Assembly (NCBI GenBank): GCA_036382855.1
Contig: DASVPO010000034.1
Span: 1-64,000 of the forward strand
Reading direction: 5' to 3'
DNA from: DASVTR01 sp036382855
GTDB taxonomy: Bacteria; Acidobacteriota; Blastocatellia; Pyrinomonadales; Pyrinomonadaceae
Length of the DNA stretch: 64,000 nt
Position 1 is the stretch's first letter. Every line of letters starts with the position of its first letter. A model generated the notes under the pieces. The model had not been told where the DNA came from. It was given only the letters and a program-made list of their open reading frames with translations, and did no database searches. Positions 1 through 9,600 of this stretch are shown one piece after another. The translations under genes were made by a program, and so were the position numbers.

Positions 1-168
1 GCGCAACTTTTAACTGAGACTTCCCGCTCCTGCTTTTCGTGCTATGCTTGTCGGCCGGAAATTCAAGTCGGACGTGTGGGCGGAAAACTCTTGACGGCGA
101 CGCTCGTTTAGTCGTCAGTCATCCTCTTTTATTTAGACGGCGCGCAGTGGGCGCGGGAGCGAAGCAGT

Positions 169-1596
169 ATGGCAGAAGCGGACATCGGCATGGCGGGCTT
201 AGGCGTGATGGGCCTGAACCTTGCGCTCAACATGGAGCGCAACGGTTATAAGGTGGCTGTCTGGAATCGCGAGGCGGAGGCGGTTGATAAATTCATCGCG
301 GGCGAGGGAAGCGGCAAGCATTTCACAGGGGCGAAGACGCCCGGAGAGTTTGTGCGTGCCATCAAGCGCCCGCGCAAGATTATGATGATGGTCAAGGCCG
401 GGCCGCCCGTTGATTGGACCATCGAACAGTTTCAGCCATTTCTGGAATCCGGCGACATACTGATTGACGGTGGCAACTCATGGTTTGAAGACACACAGCG
501 ACGAGAAAAAACTCTCACCGCCGAAGGCTTGCACTTTATCGGTTCAGGCGTTTCCGGCGGCGAAGAGGGCGCGCTGTGGGGGCCATCTTTGATGCCCGGC
601 GGCAAACGCGAGGCTTACGAAGAGATACGTCCTATCTGGGAAGCCATCGCCGCCAAGACTGAAGACGGCGCGTGCACGACCTACACTGGAACTGACGGCG
701 CAGGCCACTTCGTTAAGATGGTGCACAACGGCATTGAGTACGGCGACATGCAACTCATCGCCGAGACTTACGACATACTGCGCCGCGTGCTCGGCATGGA
801 AGCAAACGAACTGGCCGACACGTTTGCACGCTGGAACGAGGGCTTGCTCAACTCTTTCCTGATTGAAATCACGGCGCAGGTTCTACGCGTCAGGGATGAA
901 GAGACAGGAAAGCCGCTTGTTGATTTGATTCTCGATAAGGCAGGACAGAAGGGAACGGGAAAATGGACAGCGCAGGTGGCGCTCGACCTTGGCATCGCGA
1001 TTCCGACCATCAACTCCGCCATTGACGCGCGCTTTATCTCCGGCCTGAAGGAAGAACGCGTGGCGGCAAGCAAGGTTATCAGCGGGCCACCTGATGCGCC
1101 CTCGGGCGTTGACCGCGAACGCATCATCAGCGCCGTTCACGATGCGCTCTACGCCGCCAAGATTTGTTCCTACGCGCAAGGCTTCAACCTCATTCGCGCC
1201 GGTTCGGAAAATTACGGATGGAACATTGACTTAAGCGAGATGGCTCGCATCTGGAAGGGCGGCTGTATTATTCGCGCGCGTTTTCTTGACAGAATTAAGG
1301 CCGCCTACAAGCGCGACCCGCGATTGCCGAATCTATTGCTCGACGAAGATTTCATAGCGTGGATGCAGGGCGCGCAGGCTAGTTGGCGCGAGAGCCTGAG
1401 CTTAGCGCAGCAGAGAGGCGTCCCATGCCTCGCGATGGCCGCGAGCCTCGCCTACTTTGACAGCTATCGCACCGCCAGCCTCCCGCAGAATCTCACGCAG
1501 GCGCAACGCGATTTATTCGGCGCACACACCTTCGAGCGCATTGACAAACCCGGACAGGGAGCGATTCATCACGACTGGGAAACTGACGGTAAGTAA
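169..1596 (+). CDS. gnd: 6-phosphogluconate dehydrogenase, decarboxylating
   Basis: This enzyme oxidatively decarboxylates 6-phosphogluconate to ribulose 5-phosphate with NADP+ in the cytosolic oxidative pentose phosphate pathway. The 475-residue length is normal for the long form. The N-terminal Rossmann fold has GLGVMGLNLALN, followed by the substrate-binding IDGGNSWFEDT. The catalytic Lys/Asn lie in FVKMVHNGIEYGDM, and GQKGTGKW and YFDSYR follow in the helical C-terminal domain. The start at 169 (ATG after a GGGAGCGAAG stretch) matches the usual N-terminus. The stop TAA is followed without a gap by a heptamer repeat. It stands alone on the plus strand and converges on the Ycf48-like gene. 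Confidence 0.97.
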   Translation: MAEADIGMAGLGVMGLNLALNMERNGYKVAVWNREAEAVDKFIAGEGSGKHFTGAKTPGEFVRAIKRPRKIMMMVKAGPPVDWTIEQFQPFLESGDILIDGGNSWFEDTQRREKTLTAEGLHFIGSGVSGGEEGALWGPSLMPGGKREAYEEIRPIWEAIAAKTEDGACTTYTGTDGAGHFVKMVHNGIEYGDMQLIAETYDILRRVLGMEANELADTFARWNEGLLNSFLIEITAQVLRVRDEETGKPLVDLILDKAGQKGTGKWTAQVALDLGIAIPTINSAIDARFISGLKEERVAASKVISGPPDAPSGVDRERIISAVHDALYAAKICSYAQGFNLIRAGSENYGWNIDLSEMARIWKGGCIIRARFLDRIKAAYKRDPRLPNLLLDEDFIAWMQGAQASWRESLSLAQQRGVPCLAMAASLAYFDSYRTASLPQNLTQAQRDLFGAHTFERIDKPGQGAIHHDWETDGK

Positions 1597-1660
1597 GTCC
1601 AAAGTCCAAAGTCCAAAGTCGAAAACCATGTTCTTGACTTTGGACCTTGGACTTTGGACT
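1596..1660. repeat. Heptamer inverted repeat, GTCCAAA family
   Basis: Three GTCCAAA units plus GTC begin directly after the gnd stop codon (1597-1620). They are answered by the complementary TTTGGAC units at 1636-1660 across a 15-nt loop. The 25-nt arms pair with one mismatch. The site separates two convergent genes, and a transcript from either side would fold into the same long hairpin, so a terminator or 3'-end stabiliser is likely. The same heptamer family recurs at 61394-61506. Confidence 0.85.
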
Positions 1661-1665
1661 ATTGG

Positions 1666-3681
1666 TTATTCCGGCTTTTTGTCCGGCGGGACGGCGCGCG
1701 GGATGTCGTCGTCGAGGATGACGTTGGTTTGGAGCGAGTCTGGTTGTTGCTGTTGTGTGGTTTGCAGCTTGGGGGCGCGTCGCATGACGGGCGGGAGTTT
1801 CGGCGCGGGAATCTTCAGAGTGGCGACGGCGCTGGTGCGACGCAGGATTGCGCCGCCGCGTCCTGCGACCCATGCGTCAGCGCCGCCGCGATAGGCGACT
1901 GCGAAGAGAGAGACGCTGGTGATGGTCGGCTGCGCTTCCCACGTCAGTCCGCCGTCTTTCGTACGGAGCACACGGCCCTGCTCGCCGCTGATGAGCGCGT
2001 CGTCGCGGCCCGCCACCGCGATTGAAAAGAGCGTTGATTTAGCTCCACTCTCCTGATCTTTCCAGGTCACACCGCCGTCGTCCGTGCGTAGGATGATGCC
2101 GCGTGCGCCGACGGCGTAGCCGCGCTGCTCATCTGCAAACGCCACGCTGTAGAGCCACTCGCGCACGTTAGCCTTAATCTCCTGCCACGTTTCGCCTCCG
2201 TCTTCGGTGCGCAGGATTGTACCGTTTGAGCCGACCGCGACGCCGCGTTTCAAGCCGGTGAAGTGAACGTCTTCGAGCCACGCTTCGGTCGGCGCGCGTT
2301 GCAAGCGCCATGTCTCGCCGCCATCTTCTGTGTGGAGGATTGTGCCGCGTGCGCCAACGGTCCAGCCGCGCTCTGGCGTGATGAAGAAGACGCCGAAGAG
2401 GTCGTCCTTCAAATCTGTCGGCACGGTTTCCCAGATAATCCCACCGTTGTTGGAACGCAGGATGATGCCCTTCTCGCCGACGGCCCAGCCCTGCCGCTCG
2501 TTGATGAAAGTGATGCTGTTCAAGCGCGCGGTCGTTCCCGAAGGTCGCACGGTCCAGTTCCGTCCGCCCGAAGAGGTGTAGAGAATACGCCCGCGTGCGC
2601 CGACGGCCCAACCGCGTTCACCATCCAGAAAGAAGATGTCTGAGAGATCTTCGCGCCCGCCTTCTGTGAGGCGACGCCAGTCGAAGCCGCCGTCGTCCGT
2701 GCGCAGGACGAGGCCGCCTGTGCCCGCAGCCCAGCCGGTCGCAGCGTCAGCGAAATAGACCGTGACGAGCCGCGGATTGGTTCTGACGTTAACCGGCAAC
2801 CACGTCTTGCCTCCGTCCCCGGTCGTTAAGATGACTCCGCCGTCGCCTGTGGCCCATCCGTGAAGCTCATCTGCGAAGAAGACTGATAGAAGGTCTGTCG
2901 TGGAGAAGACCTGCACGGGCTGCCACGTCGCGCCTGTGTCTTCGGTGCGCAGCACGCGCCCGCCGTAGCCGACGACGATGGCCTGCTTCGGTGTCAGAAA
3001 AGCGACGCCCGTCAGCGGAAGTTCGCTCGGTTCTCCCTGCTGCTTCCATGTGATGCCGCCGTCGGTTGTAGCGAGCAGCGTGCCGCGCTCACCGACGACG
3101 ATGCCAGTCTTTTTATCAGTAAAGGAGACGGAGTTGAGATGTGCTTTCGTGAGGCTGGCGACTGCTGCCCATGTGCGCCCGCTGTCGGTCGTGATGAGAA
3201 TGCTGCCGTGAGTGCCGACGGCCCAGCCGTGTGTCGGGTCGTCGGGCGCGAAGGTGACAGCGTAGAGATGCTCACGGATGCCTGTCACTCTGAGCGTCCA
3301 TTTCTCGCCGCCGTTTTCAGTCGTCAGAATCACGCCGCGCGCACCGACCGCGATTGCACGCGCTTTGTCCTTCACGTACAAGCCATAGAGCGTGGTCGTC
3401 GCGGGTGATTTTTGAGCCTCCCATTGAAAGCCGCCGTCGTCTGTGCGCAGGATAGCGCCGTCCGCTCCTATGGCCCAGCCGTGTGCCTTGTCCTTTGCAA
3501 ACCTGACGGCGTTAATCGCGTTGCCCTGCGGCAGCGGATTCTGCCAGAGCCAGCCGCGCGATTGTGCATGGGCAAACGAGAGCACAGCAACGCACAGCAT
3601 CAACAGCACGACGCATGAGAGCCGTAGAAGAACGCGGCGCGCCGCACGCAGCGCAATAATTTTTGAGGCGAAGAGTGACAC
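1666..3681 (-). CDS. Secreted Ycf48/BNR-type repeat protein
   Basis: This 671-residue exported protein is built almost entirely of about 14 tandem repeats of roughly 42 residues. Each repeat has the pattern of an aspartate-box or Ycf48 blade, such as GWAVGxxGxILRTxDGGxTW. A signal peptide follows a basic N-terminus (hydrophobic stretch about residues 19-39, AHAQS cleavage region). Ycf48 itself is a photosystem II assembly factor, but such propellers in non-phototrophs are secreted or surface proteins of unknown role. The repeats predict one or two seven-bladed propellers. The C-terminus is a Pro/Lys/Asp-rich tail. It is transcribed away from the hypothetical genes upstream and may be monocistronic. 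Family is clear; function is not. Confidence 0.8.
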   Translation of the reverse strand: MSLFASKIIALRAARRVLLRLSCVVLLMLCVAVLSFAHAQSRGWLWQNPLPQGNAINAVRFAKDKAHGWAIGADGAILRTDDGGFQWEAQKSPATTTLYGLYVKDKARAIAVGARGVILTTENGGEKWTLRVTGIREHLYAVTFAPDDPTHGWAVGTHGSILITTDSGRTWAAVASLTKAHLNSVSFTDKKTGIVVGERGTLLATTDGGITWKQQGEPSELPLTGVAFLTPKQAIVVGYGGRVLRTEDTGATWQPVQVFSTTDLLSVFFADELHGWATGDGGVILTTGDGGKTWLPVNVRTNPRLVTVYFADAATGWAAGTGGLVLRTDDGGFDWRRLTEGGREDLSDIFFLDGERGWAVGARGRILYTSSGGRNWTVRPSGTTARLNSITFINERQGWAVGEKGIILRSNNGGIIWETVPTDLKDDLFGVFFITPERGWTVGARGTILHTEDGGETWRLQRAPTEAWLEDVHFTGLKRGVAVGSNGTILRTEDGGETWQEIKANVREWLYSVAFADEQRGYAVGARGIILRTDDGGVTWKDQESGAKSTLFSIAVAGRDDALISGEQGRVLRTKDGGLTWEAQPTITSVSLFAVAYRGGADAWVAGRGGAILRRTSAVATLKIPAPKLPPVMRRAPKLQTTQQQQPDSLQTNVILDDDIPRAVPPDKKPE

Positions 3682-3864
3682 TGATTTTAAGAGTTCTCTG
3701 GCGCGCCCCGGAGCGGGCCGTCAACCAGCCGAGCCGCGCTACGGGATTTATCGGGTGAGAGGATTATAAAGGCGTTGCACGCTTAAAGCTAACCACCGTG
3801 AAGAGCACGACGGAGGCGTTCAGACTTTAATGACGGAAGAACAAGTTTCAAGATGAGTTGTCGC

Positions 3865-3942
3865 GACTTTATCAGGCGGCCCGACTTTATGAATCATCCA
3901 GACTTTATGAATCGGCTTGACTTTATGAATTGGCCCGACTTT
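3865..3942. repeat. 18-nt tandem repeat at a stop codon
   Basis: GACTTT recurs at 3865, 3883, 3901, 3919 and 3937, exactly 18 nt apart, with the intervening bases partly conserved (mostly TATGAAT then GC-rich). A more distant copy lies at 3823. Read on the minus strand, the array starts inside the TGA stop of the preceding gene (TGA then AAGTC) and runs towards the Ycf48-like gene. It is placed like the heptamer repeats but has a different period and no inverted partner. Confidence 0.8.
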
Positions 3943-4730
3943 CACTGCTCGTCCTTAAATTCCTCATCGGTGCTGAGGAGCGTGCCCTCGAATCTCTCCG
4001 CCTGCGGGTTGTAGCGAATCTCATACTGGTCGCGCGTGCCGCCACGGCCGCGGTAGTCAATCTCGTATTTCCAGTGGCCGGGCGTTTCTGGTGTTTTGCT
4101 GAAGAGATAATCTGCCCAGAGCGATTCGCGCGTCGAGCGCTCTCCGGCGACATCCGTGACCGTCAACCGAATCGGATACTGGATTACTTTATCCTGCGCG
4201 CGGCTGTAGCCGATGAGCGTTGTTTCCAATCCCATGCAGGCCAGCGCGTCGAAGAGTGCAAACTCAAGCGCACGACCGTCGCCGTTGTAGTCTCTGAGCC
4301 AGATGAGCGTCGGCTTGCCTTCCTGTCCTGCTGCGACTCCGGCGACGTGATAGTAGCCGCCCGCGCGAATCCTGTAAGGCAGGTGCAGGAAATCTTTCTC
4401 CGTGATGTGCTCGTCTCTGACGACGATGGTGTTGATGAGCTTGCGCGCCTCCGTATCAAACAGGGAGACTCTTGTGGGCCCATCGTAATAGCTGCCGCGC
4501 GTCTCATCCGGGCAGGTGTATTCTTCAGGGCCGTAGGGCAGCGGGTTTTTGGAGGGCTTTAGCATCCAGAGAATCAAAACTCTACCGGCGCGGCCCGCTT
4601 GCGCCGGAACTGCCTGCACTTCCAGAACGCGTGCGCCCGCCGGAAGTCCGTACTGGCGCGGCTGGCCCTGAGAAGCGACCGATGCCAGCAGAATAAGAAA
4701 GACGAGAAAGATGCTGCTCTTCATGTTCAT
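3942..4730 (-). CDS. Secreted hypothetical protein
   Basis: I do not recognise this family. The product (262 residues from the preferred start) begins with MNMKSSIFLVFLILLASVAS, a good signal peptide, so export is expected. The remainder is mixed alpha/beta with no clear catalytic motif. The C-terminal third is rich in charged and aromatic residues (WKYEIDYRGRGGTRDQYEIRY). An in-frame ATG lies 18 nt upstream at 4748 but would put RQKIE before the signal peptide. It starts 31 nt after the stop of the membrane-anchored gene at 4762-5442, so the two are probably co-transcribed. An 18-nt tandem repeat begins at its stop codon. Confidence 0.65.
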   Translation of the reverse strand: MNMKSSIFLVFLILLASVASQGQPRQYGLPAGARVLEVQAVPAQAGRAGRVLILWMLKPSKNPLPYGPEEYTCPDETRGSYYDGPTRVSLFDTEARKLINTIVVRDEHITEKDFLHLPYRIRAGGYYHVAGVAAGQEGKPTLIWLRDYNGDGRALEFALFDALACMGLETTLIGYSRAQDKVIQYPIRLTVTDVAGERSTRESLWADYLFSKTPETPGHWKYEIDYRGRGGTRDQYEIRYNPQAERFEGTLLSTDEEFKDEQ

Positions 4731-4761
4731 CTCTATTTTCTGACGCATGAAATCTTCAACG

Positions 4762-5442
4762 TTATCTCTGAAACAGGTTGAGCATGCTTAGTCCCCAGTC
4801 CAGAAATGAACGAACGTCTGTCGGGTGTGTGCGAACGCTCTGCCGGTAGAAGAAGATTTCATTGCCGCCGCCATCGGTCGAGAGTTTCAGGTTGTTTTCA
4901 TAGTAGGCCAGCACGTGTTCCTGAAAAGTTTGACGGATGGTTTGCTCGTCGTGCCCGCGCAGCAGATACTTGGAGGAAAACGTCGGGCGATGGCTGAAGT
5001 CAATATCCTGATAGCCGAGGGCGCTGATGAGCTTGTGACCGAAACCTTCGGGGCGCAGGGAGAAGAAAGGCAAATCAAGCCGCGCGGACTGGAAATAGAC
5101 GACCGATTGATTATGAGTAGTGGAATGTTTGCCGTGCCCGACTGTGTATGTGTAATCGAAGATGGCGGCGCGAGCTCCGTCAATCATGCCGTACATCATG
5201 TTGTAGAGTTTCTTGGAGTGGCCCTGCGAAAAGAGATGGTGGCGCTCAAGGCCGGGAATCATCTCGAAGGGAGCGTCGGCGATGAACGCCCAGCCCAACA
5301 TGGCGGCCGCCTGCTGCATCGCCTGCATGCGCTCCAGAGCCTTCTTCTTCGCGTAGACGATGAGCACGACGACGAGGGCGATGAATGCGCCGATAGCAAA
5401 CACGCCGAGGAGAATCGGCAGGGTCGTATTGCTAAACTCCAT
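4762..5442 (-). CDS. Membrane-anchored hypothetical protein
   Basis: This 226-residue protein has one N-terminal transmembrane helix (about residues 8-31), followed by a Lys-rich stop-transfer segment. The rest is a roughly 190-residue domain expected to face the cytoplasm. The soluble part includes GWAFIADAPFEMIPGLERHHLFSQGHSK in two halves and ends in SMLNLFQR. No catalytic signature is visible. The general plan, a short anchor plus an alpha/beta domain with a conserved Phe-rich start, resembles uncharacterised families common in soil bacteria. It lies between the GNAT gene upstream (84 nt) and the secreted protein gene downstream, all on the minus strand. Confidence 0.65.
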   Translation of the reverse strand: MEFSNTTLPILLGVFAIGAFIALVVVLIVYAKKKALERMQAMQQAAAMLGWAFIADAPFEMIPGLERHHLFSQGHSKKLYNMMYGMIDGARAAIFDYTYTVGHGKHSTTHNQSVVYFQSARLDLPFFSLRPEGFGHKLISALGYQDIDFSHRPTFSSKYLLRGHDEQTIRQTFQEHVLAYYENNLKLSTDGGGNEIFFYRQSVRTHPTDVRSFLDWGLSMLNLFQR

Positions 5443-5526
5443 CTCTGGTTTTTCCTTAAAGTGTGATTCCTCTCTCAGGCGAAGCAGAGCGCCGCGCTCA
5501 CGCGCTCAGAGATTTTCTCATGTCGT

Positions 5527-6096
5527 TTAAAGAGAGCGCCTCGTTGTCCATTCGTCGTGCAAGATGGCGTAGAGATACTCGTCGCCCCACTTGCCTTTGA
5601 ACCAGGTGTTCTGAATAAAGTGGGCCTCGCGGCGCATTCCCAGTCGTTCGAGGAGCGCGACGGACGCATGGTTTTCGCAGTCAGTGATGGCGAAGATGCG
5701 GTGCAGGCTCGATTCAATGAATGCGTAATCGAAGACCCGCGCCACGGCCTCCGCCGCGTAGCCTCGCTTCTGAAACGGGCGCGCGATGGTGAAGCCTATC
5801 TCAGCCTGCTGCGCGTCCGATTCGCTCACCCTGAAGGCGCAATCGCCTATCAACTCGGCCGTCTCCTTCAACTCGACGGCAAACTGAAACCATTGGCCTA
5901 TGACGCCCAACGGCAGAGACTTTTGCTGCTCTATGAAACGAACTGCTTCCGGCTCGCTGCAACTCTCCCAACTCTGATACCGTGCTACCTCAGGGTCGTT
6001 GCGGTAAGCAAGAAACTGAGCATAGTCGTTATCCTTAAAACGTCGCAGCACTAGGCGCGGCGTTTCAAAGGGTAATGAATTTGCCTTCGCTTTCAT
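5527..6096 (-). CDS. GNAT acetyltransferase, RimJ/RimL type
   Basis: A 189-residue acetyl-CoA-dependent N-acetyltransferase. It opens with the RimJ/RimL-type FETPRLVLRRFKDND. The central acetyl-CoA loop reads ARPFQKRGYAAEAV, in place of the usual Q/RxxGxG/A, followed by RVFDYAF. NHASVALLERLGMRREAHF near the end is the typical motif B region. Substrate (protein N-terminus, small amine or antibiotic) cannot be read from the sequence. Its ATG overlaps the rnhA stop in ATGA, so translation is probably coupled to RNase HI. Confidence 0.85.
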   Translation of the reverse strand: MKAKANSLPFETPRLVLRRFKDNDYAQFLAYRNDPEVARYQSWESCSEPEAVRFIEQQKSLPLGVIGQWFQFAVELKETAELIGDCAFRVSESDAQQAEIGFTIARPFQKRGYAAEAVARVFDYAFIESSLHRIFAITDCENHASVALLERLGMRREAHFIQNTWFKGKWGDEYLYAILHDEWTTRRSL

Positions 6097-6614
6097 TCCG
6101 GCTCGGTTGTGGTTTCCAGTACGCCGATTCTTCCGGCAGCATCCTGCAAAATGGTTTCGTCAACGCGGCCTGCTGCGGCGATGCGGCGCGCTGCGCGGTC
6201 GGCAGCTTCCTGTATAACGTGGCCCGCGTGTCCCTTGGCCCACTCCCACGTCACATGATGCCTGCTCGCCGCGCGGTCCAGCCGCGCCCACCATTCCTGA
6301 TTCGACTTGCGACGAAAGCGCCCGCTCATCGTCTCGACGACATAACGCGAATCGGTCGTGACGTGCACGCGGCACGGCTCGCGTAGGGCTTCGAGGCCGA
6401 GAGCGGCTGCGGCAATCTCCGCCTGCTGGTTAGTCGCGACTCCGAGATAAGCGCCGACGGCACGCCATATTCCGCGATAACCGAGCAGGGCGACCGCTGC
6501 CGCGCGCGTCTCCACCTGCCCGTTGCCGAGGCTCGAACCGTCGCAAAAAATGGTGACGGATTTTTGAGAGGGCTGCGAGCGAAGCGTTGAAGGATGAGCT
6601 GTTTTTTCTGTCAT
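6093..6614 (-). CDS. rnhA: Ribonuclease HI family protein
   Basis: This 173-residue RNase H fold enzyme would cleave RNA in RNA-DNA hybrids using two metal ions. The acidic catalytic set is visible: Asp in IFCDGSSLGNG, Glu in NQQAEIAA, Asp in TTDSRYVVE and the last Asp in EAADRAA. The preceding GHAGH supplies the conserved His. The protein has about 18 extra N-terminal residues that look unstructured, and a short C-terminal extension. It lies 19 nt after sbcC and overlaps the GNAT gene by 4 nt, so it sits in the lepA-to-GNAT operon. A role in R-loop or primer removal is family knowledge. Confidence 0.9.
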   Translation of the reverse strand: MTEKTAHPSTLRSQPSQKSVTIFCDGSSLGNGQVETRAAAVALLGYRGIWRAVGAYLGVATNQQAEIAAAALGLEALREPCRVHVTTDSRYVVETMSGRFRRKSNQEWWARLDRAASRHHVTWEWAKGHAGHVIQEAADRAARRIAAAGRVDETILQDAAGRIGVLETTTEPE

Positions 6615-6633
6615 GCTGTCGGTCTTCTGTTAG

Positions 6634-9600
6634 TCATCCCTCATCCGTTAATGCTTCGTCGGCATCCCTTCTCCTGACGTGAATGATGTTGTCTACGTTC
6701 TCCTCAAACGTGTCGTCGTGGGAGATGACGAAGAGTTGGTCGAAGTGGCGTATCTGTCCGATTTGTTGCGCGAGGCGTTCGCGGCGCTCGGCGTCCATGT
6801 TGACCGTGGGCTCATCGAAGAAGGCGAGACGGATGTCGGAGAGTTGTTTAAGGAGCGCAAGACGAATGGAGAGGGCTGCGGCCATCTGCTCGCCGCCCGA
6901 AAGATTCGGGAAGGAGCGTTCGTGGCCCTCTTCTTCGAGCATGATTTCGTAGTCGCGCGACCAGCGCAGGGCGCGGCCCGCCTCGCCCGTAATCTCGCGG
7001 AAGAGTTGGTTGGCTTCAATCGAGATGTTGTAGAGATAACTTTCCGTCACGAGCGGCCCGGCGGCTTTGAGAGTGTCACGTATGAACTCGGTCGTCTCAT
7101 CCAACTCTTTCAAGCGTTCTCTGGCCGCAAACTCCTCGCGCATCGTCGCGCGCACTTCCTGAAGGCGGTCTATCTCGGCGGCGAGCGCTGCGGCTTGCGC
7201 CTGCGCCGATTGCAGTTGGGCCGACGTGGCGGCCGAGCGCTCGCGCGTCGCTGAAAGATGGACGCGTTCGTTTGCGTGGCGCTCGCGGTCGTAAGCCTGC
7301 GCGGCGGCTGCCTGTTCCCGTCCTGCTGCTCCGGCTTCGCTGGCGATGCGCGCCGTCTCGGTTTCAGCATCTTTGACGGCGGCCTCGCGTGCGGGCAGTC
7401 GCGCCGCCAGAGTTTCGCTGACGACGTACTCGCGATGCGCTGCCAGCGTCTCGTCGCGACGCGTGCGCGCAGACTCCCACTGCCGGTCGAGCGCTGCAAA
7501 CGCCTGAAGCCTGTGGGCCAACTCTCGCGCCTGCTCTTCCAGAGCACGTTGGGCGTCGAGCGCCCCGGCAGCTTCCGTTGTCAGTGCAGGCTCGCGCTCC
7601 GCTTCGCGCATGAGCGCAGATGCACGCCCGCGCGGGTCTTTAAGCGTGCGTAGTTTCTTTTCCGTCTCCGCAATATCGTTTTCGAGAGAGGCGACGGCCT
7701 CTGCTGCTGCGGCAACACTCGCTCGGTCTTCCTTACGACGTTTGCCTTCCTGCTCTATCTCCTTGAGACGCTGCTGCAAAGGCTGCAACTCCGCATAGCG
7801 CAGAGCGGCCTCGCGCACGTCCTTCAATTCGGCGTCAACGCCGAACAGTTGAAAGCGCAGCGTGCTCAGGCGCTCACGACTACTGTCGGGCAGCGCCCTG
7901 ATGTCTTCGTCCAAACGGGCGAGCACGCTCTCGCGCTCCGCGAGCAACTGTCGCTCGCCAGCAAGTTGCTGTCTAGCATTTCCGAGGCGCGCGTAGTGCT
8001 TTTCGGCCTCGCGTGCCTCGCGAACTGCAACGCCGAGGCTTGAGCGTTCCTGCTCCAGTTTTTTTAGTTGCGCGCTATTGGAGGAGAGGTGATGCTTGAA
8101 ATAATCTTCGAGCGTTTCGCCCTCGGCCATGTTCAGGCAGCGCTCGGAGAGAATCGGGCAGAGGCCGCCTTTAACTTCTGCGCGCATCTTTTCGTCGCGT
8201 GCAATCTCTGCGCGCAGGTGCGCGAGTTGTTCCGTCAACTCGCCTTCGCGCGCCACGAGAGAGGCTGCGCTTTGAGCCTGCACCGAAAAGCTTTCAACCT
8301 CCGCCAACTCCTTTTCGAGACGGCTCAGGTTGCGCCGCAGTCGTTCGATGTCGCGCGCCGTTTCCGTGCGTTGCTTGGTTAGATGCTGATGGCTGGTGGC
8401 TGCCTTCTCGATGGCGCTGAGCGTCGTTTCAATCTCAAGGCGGTCGCTCTCAAGCTGTGCGACGCGAGCTTGCGCGCCCTCTCCTTTGATGGCTTCTCTG
8501 ACACGCTCCCTGACCTGTGTGTGCTGCGCACGCAGGGCATCCAGTTCAGCATCAAGCTGCGCAAGTCGCTCGCGTGCGCTCAGGGCGCGTGCGCGCAAAT
8601 CCCGCAGGCGTTCGCGCTCGCGCTCCAACTCTTCCTGCTCGCTTATCTCAGGCGCAAGCAGGGCGACGCTCGCGCCAGCCTGCCGTGCGCGTTCCAGAGC
8701 CTCTTCGAGACGGCGCAGGTCTGCGCGGGCTGTGGCTAGTAATTGTGCGGCGCTGGCTTCTTCTGCTCGCAACTGGTCGCGCATCGTCCGCTCCGTCTCC
8801 AGCTTGCTCAACTCTTCGAGCGCCGCCAGATGCGCTTTGTAATCCGTTTCAGCGGCGCGCTGGCGCTCGCGCGCAAGCCTTGCCTCGTCGCGCTCACTAA
8901 CGAGGTCGCGCAGACGGCGCGTTGCGGCCTCATGCTCGATTGTCAGTCGTTCAAAACGAGCGCGCGTCTCCGTGACGAGACGTTCGGCCGCGTCCATCTT
9001 TTCGACGACGAGGGCGCGCTCTTCTATCTCGCTTTGCAAACGCGACAGAGACGTTTCCAACTCAACGACGAGCAAGGCGGCATGACGTTGGTCTTCGACG
9101 AGTTGATCGAAATTGATGAGTTGGCCCTCGGCCTTACCGATGCGGACGTTGATTTCAGCTATCCGTTCGCTGACCAGCCTGACGGTCTCACGCAGCCGCT
9201 CAGCCCCGTCACGGTATTCTTCAACCTTCAGCAAACGGTCAAACGCAGCTTTACGCGCATTGGCCGCGAGCAGAAATTCTGCGGTAAAAGAGCCCTGCGG
9301 AACTCCTATGGCAGAGCGAAAAAGCGCCTTTAAGTCTGTGCCCGGCTCGATGCCTAAATGCTGGCGCAGGAAAGCGCCGACATCCGTCTTCTTCTCTGCG
9401 ATGCGTGTCTTAAGGCCATGATCAAAAACGTGATAACCCTGCCCCGTATCGCGATAGACTGTGTACGGCCGCTCGTCCAGATCGCTCTCGAACGTAACGC
9501 GCACGCTGCCCTTCTTCGCGCCCCGACGCAGGAAATCCTCCTTGCTGTATTCAAGCGTATCGAAGAGCGCCCACGCGATGGCTTCGAGAATCGTCGTCTT

